From Acidimicrobiales bacterium (lineage in GTDB: Bacteria; Actinomycetota; Acidimicrobiia; Acidimicrobiales; SZUA-35): a DNA stretch of 64,000 bases. The translations under genes were made by a program, and so were the position numbers. The notes below the pieces were generated by a model, which was not told where the DNA came from, ran no database searches, and saw only the letters and a program-made list of their open reading frames with translations. The stretch lies in the NCBI GenBank assembly GCA_028285495.1, contig JANQPB010000015.1, positions 124,001-188,000 on the forward strand, read 5' to 3'. This document shows, in pieces, positions 26,650 through 34,712 of the stretch; positions within the stretch are counted from its first letter, which is position 1, and each line of letters begins with the position of its first letter.

Positions 26650-27731
26650 CCGCCCAGCTCGAACGCGCGCCGGCCCGGGCCCCGGCCGATGGCGGGAGCG
26701 GTTGGAGCTGGAGTCGCCGTCCTGCGCTCGTCGCCCTGGCGATCGGCGCGCTCGTCTCGGTTGTCGTGGCCATCGGCCTCGGCCCGGTCGGGGTCGCCCC
26801 GCTGACGGTCATCCAGATCATCGGACACCACACGATCGGTGTACCCGGCGACGTCACCTGGGCCCGGACCGACGATGCGATCATCTGGGAGGTCCGCCTA
26901 CCGCGTGTCCTGCTCGGCGCCATCGTCGGCGCGTCACTCGGGGTCGTCGGCACCGCACTCCAGGCGCTGGTCCGCAACCCGCTGGCCGAGCCCTACATCC
27001 TCGGTGTCAGCTCCGGCGCGTCGACGGGAGCCGCAGCGGCGATCCTGTTCGGCGTCGGCGCAGGGCTTGGTGCGCACTCCGTGTCGCTCATGGCCTTCTT
27101 CGGAGCACTCGGCGCCCTGGCCTTCGTGCTTGCGCTCGCCCGATCGACCGGCCGGATCACCCCCTCGCGCATGCTGGTCGCCGGCGTGGCGGTCAGCTAC
27201 CTGCTGAGCGCCACCACCAGCCTGCTCATCCTGTTCGCCGAGAGCGCCGAAGGCGCCCGAGCCGTGATGTTCTGGCTGCTCGGCTCCCTGGCCAACGCCG
27301 ACTGGTCGACGCTCCCCGTCGGCTACGTCGGCATGACCGCCGGCATGGGATTGGTCTTCTGGTGGCGGCGCCGTCTCGACCTGCTCGCACTCGGCGACGA
27401 GACGGCAATGGCCAGTGGCGTCGATCCGGGCCGCACACGACTGGTCCTCGTGATCGTGGTTGCGCTCTGCGTCGGGCTCGCCGTGTCGCTCTCCGGCGGG
27501 ATCGGATTCGTCGGTCTGGCCGGCCCCCACATCGCCCGTCGACTCGTCGGCCCCATCCACCGCCATCTCGTCCCCGCCGCGGCCGCGCTCGGCGCGCTGA
27601 TGCTCGTCTGGGCCGACGTCGTGGCCCGGATGGCCCTCCAGCCTCGCGAGCTCCCGATCGGCGTCGTCACCGGAGTCCTCGGCGCACCCGTGCTCATCGC
27701 CCTGGTCCGCAAGCTCCCCCACAACACCTGA
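26646..27731 (+). CDS. FecCD/BtuC-type ABC importer permease
   Basis: 361 residues from GTG 26646 (GTGA overlap). About nine to ten membrane helices. Family segments: RLPRVLLGAIVGASLGVVGTALQ, VRNPLAEPYILGVSSGAS, MFWLLGSLANADW and GGIGFVGLAGPHIARRLVG. Such permeases carry iron-siderophores, heme, cobalamin or other metal chelates. Encoded between the methyltransferase and its binding protein and ATPase, so importer 1 is complete. Confidence 0.93.
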   Translation: MTAQLERAPARAPADGGSGWSWSRRPALVALAIGALVSVVVAIGLGPVGVAPLTVIQIIGHHTIGVPGDVTWARTDDAIIWEVRLPRVLLGAIVGASLGVVGTALQALVRNPLAEPYILGVSSGASTGAAAAILFGVGAGLGAHSVSLMAFFGALGALAFVLALARSTGRITPSRMLVAGVAVSYLLSATTSLLILFAESAEGARAVMFWLLGSLANADWSTLPVGYVGMTAGMGLVFWWRRRLDLLALGDETAMASGVDPGRTRLVLVIVVALCVGLAVSLSGGIGFVGLAGPHIARRLVGPIHRHLVPAAAALGALMLVWADVVARMALQPRELPIGVVTGVLGAPVLIALVRKLPHNT

Positions 27732-27759
27732 GCGCGACCGTGCTCACGAAAGGAACCAC

Positions 27760-28806
27760 GTGAACCCGTCACCTCTCCTGCGGCAAGCTCTCGCCCTGCT
27801 CACCGTGTTCGTCCTCCTGGCCGCGGCCTGTGGCGACAGCGACGACACCGACTCGGCGACGCCGGCGACCGGGCAGGCGTCCGAAGAGGACCCGCAGGGA
27901 CCCCAAACCGGTGCGGACGCATCCGGGTTCCCCCTGACCTTCACCAACTGCGGCCAGGACTTCACCATCGACTCGCCCCCACAACGAGTCATGTTGATGG
28001 AAGCTGCGGCGCCCTCGCTGCTGTTCGCAGCCGGCGCCATGGACCGGGTGATCGCCCGCATCGAGGACTTCCCGGCCGAGTACTACAGCGCAGACGAGCT
28101 GGCGCTCCTCGACGAGATCCCGGCGCTGATCGCCGAAGCCACCTCGACCGGCGGCGTCGAGGTCTCGGTCGAGGAGATCATCAGCTTCGAACCCGATCTC
28201 GTCGTCGGCTACGACACGGCAACGATCACCCACGACTCCCTGGCCGACGTCGGCATCCAGCTCTACGTCATGCCGCCGTTCTGCGACGACCCACCGACGC
28301 CGTCGTTCGAGAGCATCGTCGAGGAGGTCCGCTTCTACGGAACGCTCTTCGGCACGAGCGAGGTCGCCGAGGCCAACGCCGCGGCACTCGAGTCCGCCGT
28401 CGCCGCCGCCGCCGACGCGCCGGTCGCCGATGGCAAGACCGCCGCGGCGCTCTATGTGAGCTCCGACGGCAGCGCCATCTACGCCTACTCCTCGCTCGGC
28501 ATGGTCCATCCGCTGATGGTCGCCCTCGGCATGGAGAACGTCTTCGAGGAGCTCAGCGAGCGGGTGCCCGAGGTGTCGATCGAGGAGGTCATCGGCCGCA
28601 ACCCGGAGATCCTCGTCCTCTTGTACGACGACACCGGCCTGAGCCCGGAGGAGATCAGCGCACTCGTCACCGACCTGCCCGGTGCCGACAGCATCACCGC
28701 CGTGTCCGACGGCGCGGTCTATCCCCTGCTGTTCAACTTCGCCGAGCCACCGACACCGCTCGTCGTCGACGGCCTGTCCGAGCTCGGTGACCAGATCGCC
28801 GAGTGA
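27760..28806 (+). CDS. FecB/BtuF-type substrate-binding lipoprotein
   Basis: 348 residues from GTG 27760 behind GAAAGGA. Lipobox VLLAAAC at about residue 24, then an acidic Thr/Ser linker. The periplasmic-binding fold is marked by PQRVMLMEAAAPSLLFAAG, EEIISFEPDLVVGYD and EEVIGRNPEILVLLYDD. A single Cys in the front lobe (FTNCGQDF) and another (MPPFCDDPPTP) could form a disulfide or bind metal. Ligand likely a metal chelate. Its stop overlaps the ATPase GTG. Confidence 0.92.
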   Translation: MNPSPLLRQALALLTVFVLLAAACGDSDDTDSATPATGQASEEDPQGPQTGADASGFPLTFTNCGQDFTIDSPPQRVMLMEAAAPSLLFAAGAMDRVIARIEDFPAEYYSADELALLDEIPALIAEATSTGGVEVSVEEIISFEPDLVVGYDTATITHDSLADVGIQLYVMPPFCDDPPTPSFESIVEEVRFYGTLFGTSEVAEANAAALESAVAAAADAPVADGKTAAALYVSSDGSAIYAYSSLGMVHPLMVALGMENVFEELSERVPEVSIEEVIGRNPEILVLLYDDTGLSPEEISALVTDLPGADSITAVSDGAVYPLLFNFAEPPTPLVVDGLSELGDQIAE

Positions 28807-29573
28807 CCCTGATGCTGGCCGCCACCGACCTCCACCTCCGGTTGGGGGCCGCCGACGTCCTGTCCGGTGCGCACCTGTCGACGCGCCCCGCACAGGTGGT
28901 CGGCCTCATCGGACCGAACGGGAGCGGCAAATCGTCGCTCCTGCGGTGTCTCTACGGCATGCTCCGCCCGAGTCGAGGTGCGGTGCTCATCGACGATGCC
29001 GCCATCGGCTCCTTGCCGCAGCGGGCGGTCGCTCGCTCGATCGCCGTCGTGGCCCAAGACGCGGCAACGGACGGGATCGAGATCACGGTCGGCGAGTTCG
29101 TCCTGCTCGGTCGTCACGTCCACCGGGGCGACCATCAGGGCTTCACCGACGACGACCGCCTGATTGCCCTCGACGCGCTCGATCTCGTGAGCCTGACCGG
29201 GTTCGCCGACCGCAACCTCGGTGAGCTGTCAGGCGGTGAGCGCCAGCGAGCGATGATCGCCCGCTGCATCGCCCAGCGGAGCCCGGTCGTCCTACTGGAC
29301 GAGCCGACCAATCACCTCGACATCCGCTACCAGCACGAGATCCTGGCCCTCGTGCGACGTCTCGGACTGGAGACGATCGTGGTGCTCCACGACCTCAACC
29401 TGGCCAGCCGCTACTGCGACCACCTTGCCCTGCTCGACGGAGGACGAATCGTCCATCAGGGAACCCCGGACGACGTCCTCCGGAGCGAGGTGCTCGAACC
29501 CGTCTACGGCATCGAAGTCCGTCGGCTCGCCGACGGCCGACACTCCTACCTCGCCTTCGGGCCCGTCGGATGA
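28803..29573 (+). CDS. ABC importer ATPase (FecE/BtuD type)
   Basis: 256 residues from GTG 28803. Walker A GPNGSGKSS, signature LSGGERQR, Walker B VVLLDEPTNHLD and the H-loop VLHDLNLA are intact. Energises importer 1 with the two genes before it. The FecE-type ending VYGIEVRRLADGRH is present. Confidence 0.94.
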   Translation: MTLMLAATDLHLRLGAADVLSGAHLSTRPAQVVGLIGPNGSGKSSLLRCLYGMLRPSRGAVLIDDAAIGSLPQRAVARSIAVVAQDAATDGIEITVGEFVLLGRHVHRGDHQGFTDDDRLIALDALDLVSLTGFADRNLGELSGGERQRAMIARCIAQRSPVVLLDEPTNHLDIRYQHEILALVRRLGLETIVVLHDLNLASRYCDHLALLDGGRIVHQGTPDDVLRSEVLEPVYGIEVRRLADGRHSYLAFGPVG

Positions 29574-29586
29574 GGCTCGACGAACG

Positions 29587-29940
29587 ATGACCACCACCCC
29601 CGATCACCCCGTCGACGACAGCAGACCGCGGGTCCTGGTCTGCCGCGGCTGCTGCTGCGGCTCGGAGCAAAAACACCCGGACGTCGACCACGACGAACAG
29701 ATCGCCGAGATCTCGTCGGTCGCTCGAACCCGCGTCGTCGATTGCGTCGACGAGTGCACCTACTCCAACGTCGTGGTCGTTCGTCCCAGGCCCGGTGAGT
29801 CCGTCTGGTTTGGCAGGCTCAACAGCGCCGTCCTCACCCGCGAGCTCCGCAACTGGCTGGACGCAGGTGCGCCGCGACCGCTGCCCCCGATCCTCGACGT
29901 GTTCTCGTTCGAACCTCGCAGCCGTGCTGCCACCGAGTGA
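29587..29940 (+). CDS. Thioredoxin-fold [2Fe-2S] ferredoxin-like protein
   Basis: 117 residues from ATG 29587, 13 bp after the ATPase. The pattern VLVCRGCCCGSEQKHP followed by VVDCVDECTYSNVVVVRP supplies the Cys ligands of the (2Fe-2S) ferredoxin family with a thioredoxin-like fold. End of the importer 1 operon. A role in reducing an imported ferric chelate would be reasonable but is inferred only from position. Confidence 0.8.
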   Translation: MTTTPDHPVDDSRPRVLVCRGCCCGSEQKHPDVDHDEQIAEISSVARTRVVDCVDECTYSNVVVVRPRPGESVWFGRLNSAVLTRELRNWLDAGAPRPLPPILDVFSFEPRSRAATE

Positions 29941-29970
29941 ATCGCCGCGAGGGTTCGCTACAGGGTCTGG

Positions 29971-30435
29971 TCACACGGCGGCATCGGCGGGGTCGGCGGC
30001 GAGGTCGCAGCCGGCACACGTTCCGAACACATCCACCCGATGCGCGCCCGCTCGGAATCCGGCTCGGCCGAGCGCTTCGATGAGACCCGTTTCCAGCCGG
30101 TTCTCCGCCGTGGTCGGTAGACGGAAGTCTTCGACCACGCCACAGACCGTGCAGATCATGTGATGGTGATGTCCGATGATGTCCTCGGAGAGCTCGTACC
30201 GGCTGAGATCACCGCCGCCGGGGACTCGTCTCACGACGCCGATGCTCTCCAGGTCGACCAGGTTCCGGTAGGCCGAGCTCTGGGCCAAGCCAGGGCTCAA
30301 CGACAGCAGCTCGGCCATCGTGGTCGGTCGACCAGCTCGCACCAGTGACTCGACGAGCACCCGTCGACCCGGCGTGTAGGACTGACCGGACCCGCGGAGC
30401 CGAGCTGCGATCAACGTGTGGGCGTCGTCGCTCAT
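29971..30435 (-). CDS. Fur-family metal regulator (Zur/FurB candidate)
   Basis: 154 residues from ATG 30435 (a GTG two codons earlier is possible). Winged helix with SSAYRNLVDLESIGVVRRV, then the HHHHMICTVCG block and CAGC near the C-terminus, giving two CxxC structural zinc pairs and the His-rich sensory site of Fur/Zur proteins. It faces the importer operon head-on and has no clear box of its own. It is the best candidate for the regulator of boxes A-E. Zur is favoured over Fur because of the COG0523 gene in the locus, not from sequence alone. Confidence 0.88.
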   Translation of the reverse strand: MSDDAHTLIAARLRGSGQSYTPGRRVLVESLVRAGRPTTMAELLSLSPGLAQSSAYRNLVDLESIGVVRRVPGGGDLSRYELSEDIIGHHHHMICTVCGVVEDFRLPTTAENRLETGLIEALGRAGFRAGAHRVDVFGTCAGCDLAADPADAAV

Positions 30436-30492
30436 GGGCACACCCGTGCCCTTGCGAGGAGCATCGAGCTACCGGAGCGACGCACCAAAGCC

Positions 30493-31545
30493 TCAGGACG
30501 ACGACGGATCCATGGGCGCCAGTCCGAGCCGGACGATGCCACCGTCGGCTCGGCCGACGAGGAGGCTCGCATCGTTGATCCAGCCCAGTCTGCTGACCGG
30601 CGAGTCGGACGCCAGCCTGGCCACCGGCGACAGCTGCTCGCCCTTCCTCGTCGGGGCGGGCCAGACGATGGTCCGGCCGTCGCCTCCTCCGGTGGCTATC
30701 GAGCGCCCAGACGGACTCCAAGCCAGGGCCTCGATGTGATTGTCATGGCCGGAGGCCACCGCCGGGCTCGTCCCCTTTGGTCCCCTGCCACTGAAGTCCC
30801 AGACGCTCAGCTCGTCGAGGCAAGCGAGCGCGAGCCAGTGGCTGTCGTGACAGAAGGCCAACCGCTCGATCTTCGACGGGTAGCCGGCGATGGTGAGGTC
30901 CTTGCCGCTCCACAGCTTCCAGATCTGGACCATTGCGTCCTGCGCCCCGGCGCACGCCCACTTGCCGTCCGGCGATGTGGCCAACGTGAGCAGGGAACCC
31001 TTCCAGTCGAATCGCCGACGTCGACCTGCTCGCTTGCCGACGACATCGTGCCAACCGACACCTCCGTAGGCCGACACCCCGACCCGCGAACCGTCGGCCG
31101 ACCAGGCAACGCCCGTGACCGTCGAGCGCTGGTCGTCGAAATCGTGGAGCGAGGCTCCCGAGTGGTCGGTGACGAGGAGCCGCCGACCGGCGCCGATGGC
31201 GAGGACGGGCGCCGCCGGTGACCAGGCCAGCCCGGTCACCCAGTCGGACAGTTGGACGACCCCGAGCGGGCTCCCGGCACGGTCGTAGATACGAACCCGG
31301 CCATCCTGGCCTCCGACGGCAACGCTCGTGCCGTCGGCCGACCACGCACTGCTCAACACACCCATCTCGTGTCGCGCCAACGGGGTGGCAGAGCCGTCGT
31401 CGGTCGAGACGAGCGCAGCCTCGCCGCCGAGCGACCCGACGACCGCCTGGTCGCCGTCCGGGTGAACGGCGATGGCGTGCACGTAGTCGTCGAGGTCGAG
31501 GCGCCACAGCGCCGCCGGTGTCGCCGTCGTGGTGGTGTCGGTCAT
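30493..31545 (-). CDS. WD40-repeat protein coupled to the CobW GTPase
   Basis: 350 residues from ATG 31545. About seven WD-type blades, e.g. HAIAVHPDGDQAVVGSLGGE, SSAWSADGTSVAVGGQDGRVRIYD, TGVAWSADGSRVGVSA and EALAWSPSGRSIATGGGDGRTIVW. No signal peptide, so cytosolic. The start overlaps the CobW stop (ATGA), so the two proteins are made together and may form a complex. Function unknown; WD40 proteins usually act as scaffolds. Confidence 0.88.
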   Translation of the reverse strand: MTDTTTTATPAALWRLDLDDYVHAIAVHPDGDQAVVGSLGGEAALVSTDDGSATPLARHEMGVLSSAWSADGTSVAVGGQDGRVRIYDRAGSPLGVVQLSDWVTGLAWSPAAPVLAIGAGRRLLVTDHSGASLHDFDDQRSTVTGVAWSADGSRVGVSAYGGVGWHDVVGKRAGRRRRFDWKGSLLTLATSPDGKWACAGAQDAMVQIWKLWSGKDLTIAGYPSKIERLAFCHDSHWLALACLDELSVWDFSGRGPKGTSPAVASGHDNHIEALAWSPSGRSIATGGGDGRTIVWPAPTRKGEQLSPVARLASDSPVSRLGWINDASLLVGRADGGIVRLGLAPMDPSSS

Positions 31546-32525
31546 ACCAGGCAGGACCGGAGGCTGCTCTCGAGCTCGTCGCGGTCGAGGTTGCGGCCGA
31601 TGAACACCAGCCGGTTTCGCCGGCTCTCCTCGTCTGGCCACGTGCCCTGCGGCTGGCCGTCGAGCAGCATGTGGACGCCCTGGAACACATACCGCTCATC
31701 CATCCCGGCGACCGACAGGATCCCCTTCGACCGGAAGATGTCGGTTCCCTTGGTCATCAGCAGGTTGCTGAGCCACTCGTTCAACCGGTCGAGGTCGAGA
31801 TCGCCCTCGATCTCGAATCCGACCGAGGTCACGCTCAGGTCGTGCTGGTGCTCGGCCTCGGGGTCGAGGAACTCGGGGTCATCGGCAAGCACCCGGTCGA
31901 GTGAGAACGCCCCGACCTCCAGGATGGCGTCGAGATCGACCTTGCCGTGCTGGGTGCGAACGATGGGGGCCAGCGCGTTGATCTCACGGATCCTTGTCTC
32001 GACCTCGGCCAGTTGCGCCTCGTCGGCCAGATCGGTCTTGTTCAGCACCACCCGATCGGCGAAGGCGAGCTGCTCGATCGCCTCGTTCTCCACCCCTTCG
32101 GGCTTCTCGTCGTCAAGGTGCGGGATCAGGTGCTTGGCGTCGACAACGGTCACGATGGCGTCGAGCCGAAGCTGAGCCGACATCTCGTCGTCGACGAAGA
32201 ACGTCTGGGCGACCGGCGCCGGGTCGGCCAGCCCCGTTGTCTCGATCAGGATCTGATCGAACCGGTCCTTTCGCCGCATCAGGTTGCCGAGGATCCGGAT
32301 GAGATCGCCTCGCACGGTGCAGCAGATGCAGCCGTTGTTCATCTCGAAGATCTCTTCCTCGGCGTCGAGCACGATGGCATCGTCGATCCCCACCTCGCCG
32401 AACTCGTTCTCGATCACGGCGATCCGCTTGCCGTGCTGCTCGGTCAGGATGTGGTTCAGCAAGGTGGTCTTGCCGGCACCGAGGAAGCCAGTCAGAACCG
32501 TCACGGGAACGCGATCGTCAGTCAT
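31542..32525 (-). CDS. COG0523 (CobW/ZNG1-type) metal-chaperone GTPase
   Basis: 327 residues from ATG 32525. Walker A GFLGAGKTT (13-21), the metal-binding CxCC motif at GCICC (65-69), the IETTGLADP switch and guanine-specific NKTD. The C-terminal CobW_C domain ends near GRNLDRDELESSL. Zinc-responsive members hand zinc to client enzymes in starvation and are a common part of Zur regulons. Box D lies directly before it. The in-frame extension to 32804 runs through the box and the divergent gene and is rejected. Confidence 0.92.
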   Translation of the reverse strand: MTDDRVPVTVLTGFLGAGKTTLLNHILTEQHGKRIAVIENEFGEVGIDDAIVLDAEEEIFEMNNGCICCTVRGDLIRILGNLMRRKDRFDQILIETTGLADPAPVAQTFFVDDEMSAQLRLDAIVTVVDAKHLIPHLDDEKPEGVENEAIEQLAFADRVVLNKTDLADEAQLAEVETRIREINALAPIVRTQHGKVDLDAILEVGAFSLDRVLADDPEFLDPEAEHQHDLSVTSVGFEIEGDLDLDRLNEWLSNLLMTKGTDIFRSKGILSVAGMDERYVFQGVHMLLDGQPQGTWPDEESRRNRLVFIGRNLDRDELESSLRSCLV

Positions 32526-32529
32526 ACCC

Positions 32530-32556
32530 AAACTATAATGGTTCTCATTCTTGAGT
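32530..32556. promoter_or_regulatory. Putative Zur/Fur-type operator, box D
   Basis: On the minus strand GAATGAGAACCATTATAGTT matches box B at most positions (AATGAGAAC, C, ATTATAGTT). It lies between the CobW-WD40 pair (5 bp before its ATG) and the divergent 84-residue gene at 32607, so it may control both. Confidence 0.7.
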
Positions 32557-32606
32557 AGTGCAGAGACGATGACGATTCGTCGTTGAGCCCGAGGAGAGCG
32601 GAACTC

Positions 32607-32861
32607 ATGGTGTTGCCCGGCATGGGACCACGGCGCGATCCGGAAGCGGTCGCCCGCATTCGAGCGTGGGTGCGCAGGGAGATCGAGGACGACGAGACGA
32701 CGGTCCTCGTCACCGAGCTGGCCTGCACCGAGCCCGGATGTCCACCGCTCGAAACCGTCATCGGGCTGCTCAGCGATGGCGACCAGGTCCACCACAAGCT
32801 CCACAAGCCTCTTGCCGAGGTCACCAAAGCCGACGTCGAGGGCCTCCTCCGCTCAACCTGA
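32607..32861 (+). CDS. Small conserved-looking protein divergent from CobW
   Basis: 84 residues from ATG 32607 with GAGGAGAG upstream. Sequence features: an N-terminal helix (DPEAVARIRAWVRREIEDD), a strand with two Cys (VTELACTEPGCPPLE) and a His pair (GDQVHHKLHKPL). The Cys/His content suggests metal binding. No family known to me. Shares box D with the CobW operon. Confidence 0.75.
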   Translation: MVLPGMGPRRDPEAVARIRAWVRREIEDDETTVLVTELACTEPGCPPLETVIGLLSDGDQVHHKLHKPLAEVTKADVEGLLRST

Positions 32862-32903
32862 ACTCCTCCAGTGCAGCGCTTGGTATCACCTCATACTCGG
32901 CGC

Positions 32904-34712
32904 TCAGCTGGTGGGGTGATCGAGCAGTCGAGACAACGGCCCGCCTGGCTCGGCGAGGAGCTCGTCGTAGGTGCCGATGGCGGTGACCTCACCGTGCTCG
33001 AGCACCACAACGTGATCAGCGGTGCGGATCGTCGATGGCCGGTGGGCGATCAGCAGCGTGGTGCGACCTTCGGCCGTAGTCGCCAACGCCTCGTTGATCG
33101 CTCGTTCGGTCTCGGTGTCGAGGTTCGAGACGGCCTCGTCCTGAAGCGCGAGCGGACGGTCGGCGAGCAGGGCACGTGCGATGGCGATGCGTTGGCGCTG
33201 CCCGCCGGACAGCCCGGTGCCGAGCTCGCCGAGCCTCGTATCGCCACCGTCCAGCAACGCATGCACGAAGTCGTGTGCGTGCGCCGCGACAAGCACGCGC
33301 TGGACGTCGCCGTCGGCTGCGTCGGGATGGGCGAGCCGCACGTTGTCGTTGACGGACCGGCGGAACAGGTGGGTGTCTTGCGGGACGACCGCCAGCAGGT
33401 TACGGACTTCAGCGGACGGCAGGTCTCGGAGGTCGACACCGTCGATGGTGATGCGGCCATCGTCCGGGTCGACGTGGCGTTGCAGCAGTGCGGCGCAGGT
33501 GGACTTGCCGGCCCCTGAGTGGCCGACCAGCGCCACTCGTTCGCCGGGCGGGATCTCGAAGGACACACCTCGCAGCGCCGGTGACGGCGCGCCGGGGTAG
33601 GTGAAGGTGACGTTCTCGAAGCGAACGGCGCCGGTGGCGGCCGGTGTCCGGGCGGGCATGGCTGGCTCGGTGATGTCGGGTTGCTGGTCGAGCAGTCGGC
33701 CGATGCGCTCGAACGCAGCGGCGATGTTGGCGAGCTCCTGGGCCAGCCGCGACACGGCGATGACGGGGCCGAACGATGCGGCGGCGACGACGATGGCGGC
33801 GGGGTAGAGCGCCGGTTCCAGTCGTCCCTGCTCAACGAGGATGCCGGCGACCAGCACCGTCAGGAGCACGCCGATTGCCAGCAGACCGTCCGTTGCCGCC
33901 TGCTCCCGGCCCGCACGGCGACCGTGGCGGGCGTTGGCCCTCGCCAGTTGGTCCTGGCGCTCGTCCAGACGGCGGAGCACCTCGGCCTCGGCCCCGAGCG
34001 CAGCGATCTCGCGAACGCCCTGCAGCGCATCGACGACGTCGGCGGACAGCTGACCGACGCCGCCGCGGATCCTGTCGGCGTCCTCGTTGGCCTGCGCAAG
34101 GAGCCAGCCTGGCACGGTGGCGACGGCGAGCAGGACCGGCAGCAGGACGAGGGGCAGGAGCGGGTGCATCAGCCCGAGCCCGACGAGTGCTGCGCCCGGG
34201 ACCAGGACCGCGACGACCGCTGGCGGGACGATGTGGGAGGTGAACAGCTCGAGCGTCTCCATGTCACCCATGGCGCTTGAGGCGACGTCACCGGAGCGGG
34301 ACCGGTGGGTGTGGACGGGGGCCAGCGAGCGGATCTTGCGGAAGGTCGTCAGCCGCCGTTCGGCGAGCATCCGGTACGACATCTGGTGGGTCCAGAGGTT
34401 GTGCAACCCGGCCAACAGCGCAGCGGGCACGGAGAGCGCGAGGATGATCCAGACCAGCGGCCAGAGCTCATCGGCCGTGGCGCCGGACGCCGCCCGCCCG
34501 ATCAGGTAGGCGCCCGCCGCTGCCGCCGCCACCTGCAGAACCCGACTCAGCACGTCGGCAACGACGGCGCCGGCGAACAGCGCCCGGTAGGGCCGCAGCA
34601 GCCCGACCAGCGGCCGAACGGCACGCAACGTGCGGGCGCTGGCGGCGAACACGCCGACGTGCGCGTCCCGGGTTCGCGTGGGCGCTTCAGTGCCCTCGGT
34701 GGCCACGGTCAC
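32904..34712 (-). CDS. ABC exporter-fold half transporter, second of a pair (YbtQ/IrtB-like)
   Basis: 602 residues from GTG 34712, overlapping the stop of its partner. Six-helix ABC membrane domain then an ATPase with Walker A GHSGAGKST, signature LSGGQRQR and Walker B ALQDEAVSNLD (catalytic Glu kept). Tandem exporter-fold genes beside FecB-type importers recall IrtAB and YbtPQ, exporter-like proteins that import metallophores; CydDC-like export is the alternative. The apparent longer ORF to 35705 is an antiparallel artefact over the partner gene. Confidence 0.88.
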   Translation of the reverse strand: MTVATEGTEAPTRTRDAHVGVFAASARTLRAVRPLVGLLRPYRALFAGAVVADVLSRVLQVAAAAAGAYLIGRAASGATADELWPLVWIILALSVPAALLAGLHNLWTHQMSYRMLAERRLTTFRKIRSLAPVHTHRSRSGDVASSAMGDMETLELFTSHIVPPAVVAVLVPGAALVGLGLMHPLLPLVLLPVLLAVATVPGWLLAQANEDADRIRGGVGQLSADVVDALQGVREIAALGAEAEVLRRLDERQDQLARANARHGRRAGREQAATDGLLAIGVLLTVLVAGILVEQGRLEPALYPAAIVVAAASFGPVIAVSRLAQELANIAAAFERIGRLLDQQPDITEPAMPARTPAATGAVRFENVTFTYPGAPSPALRGVSFEIPPGERVALVGHSGAGKSTCAALLQRHVDPDDGRITIDGVDLRDLPSAEVRNLLAVVPQDTHLFRRSVNDNVRLAHPDAADGDVQRVLVAAHAHDFVHALLDGGDTRLGELGTGLSGGQRQRIAIARALLADRPLALQDEAVSNLDTETERAINEALATTAEGRTTLLIAHRPSTIRTADHVVVLEHGEVTAIGTYDELLAEPGGPLSRLLDHPTS

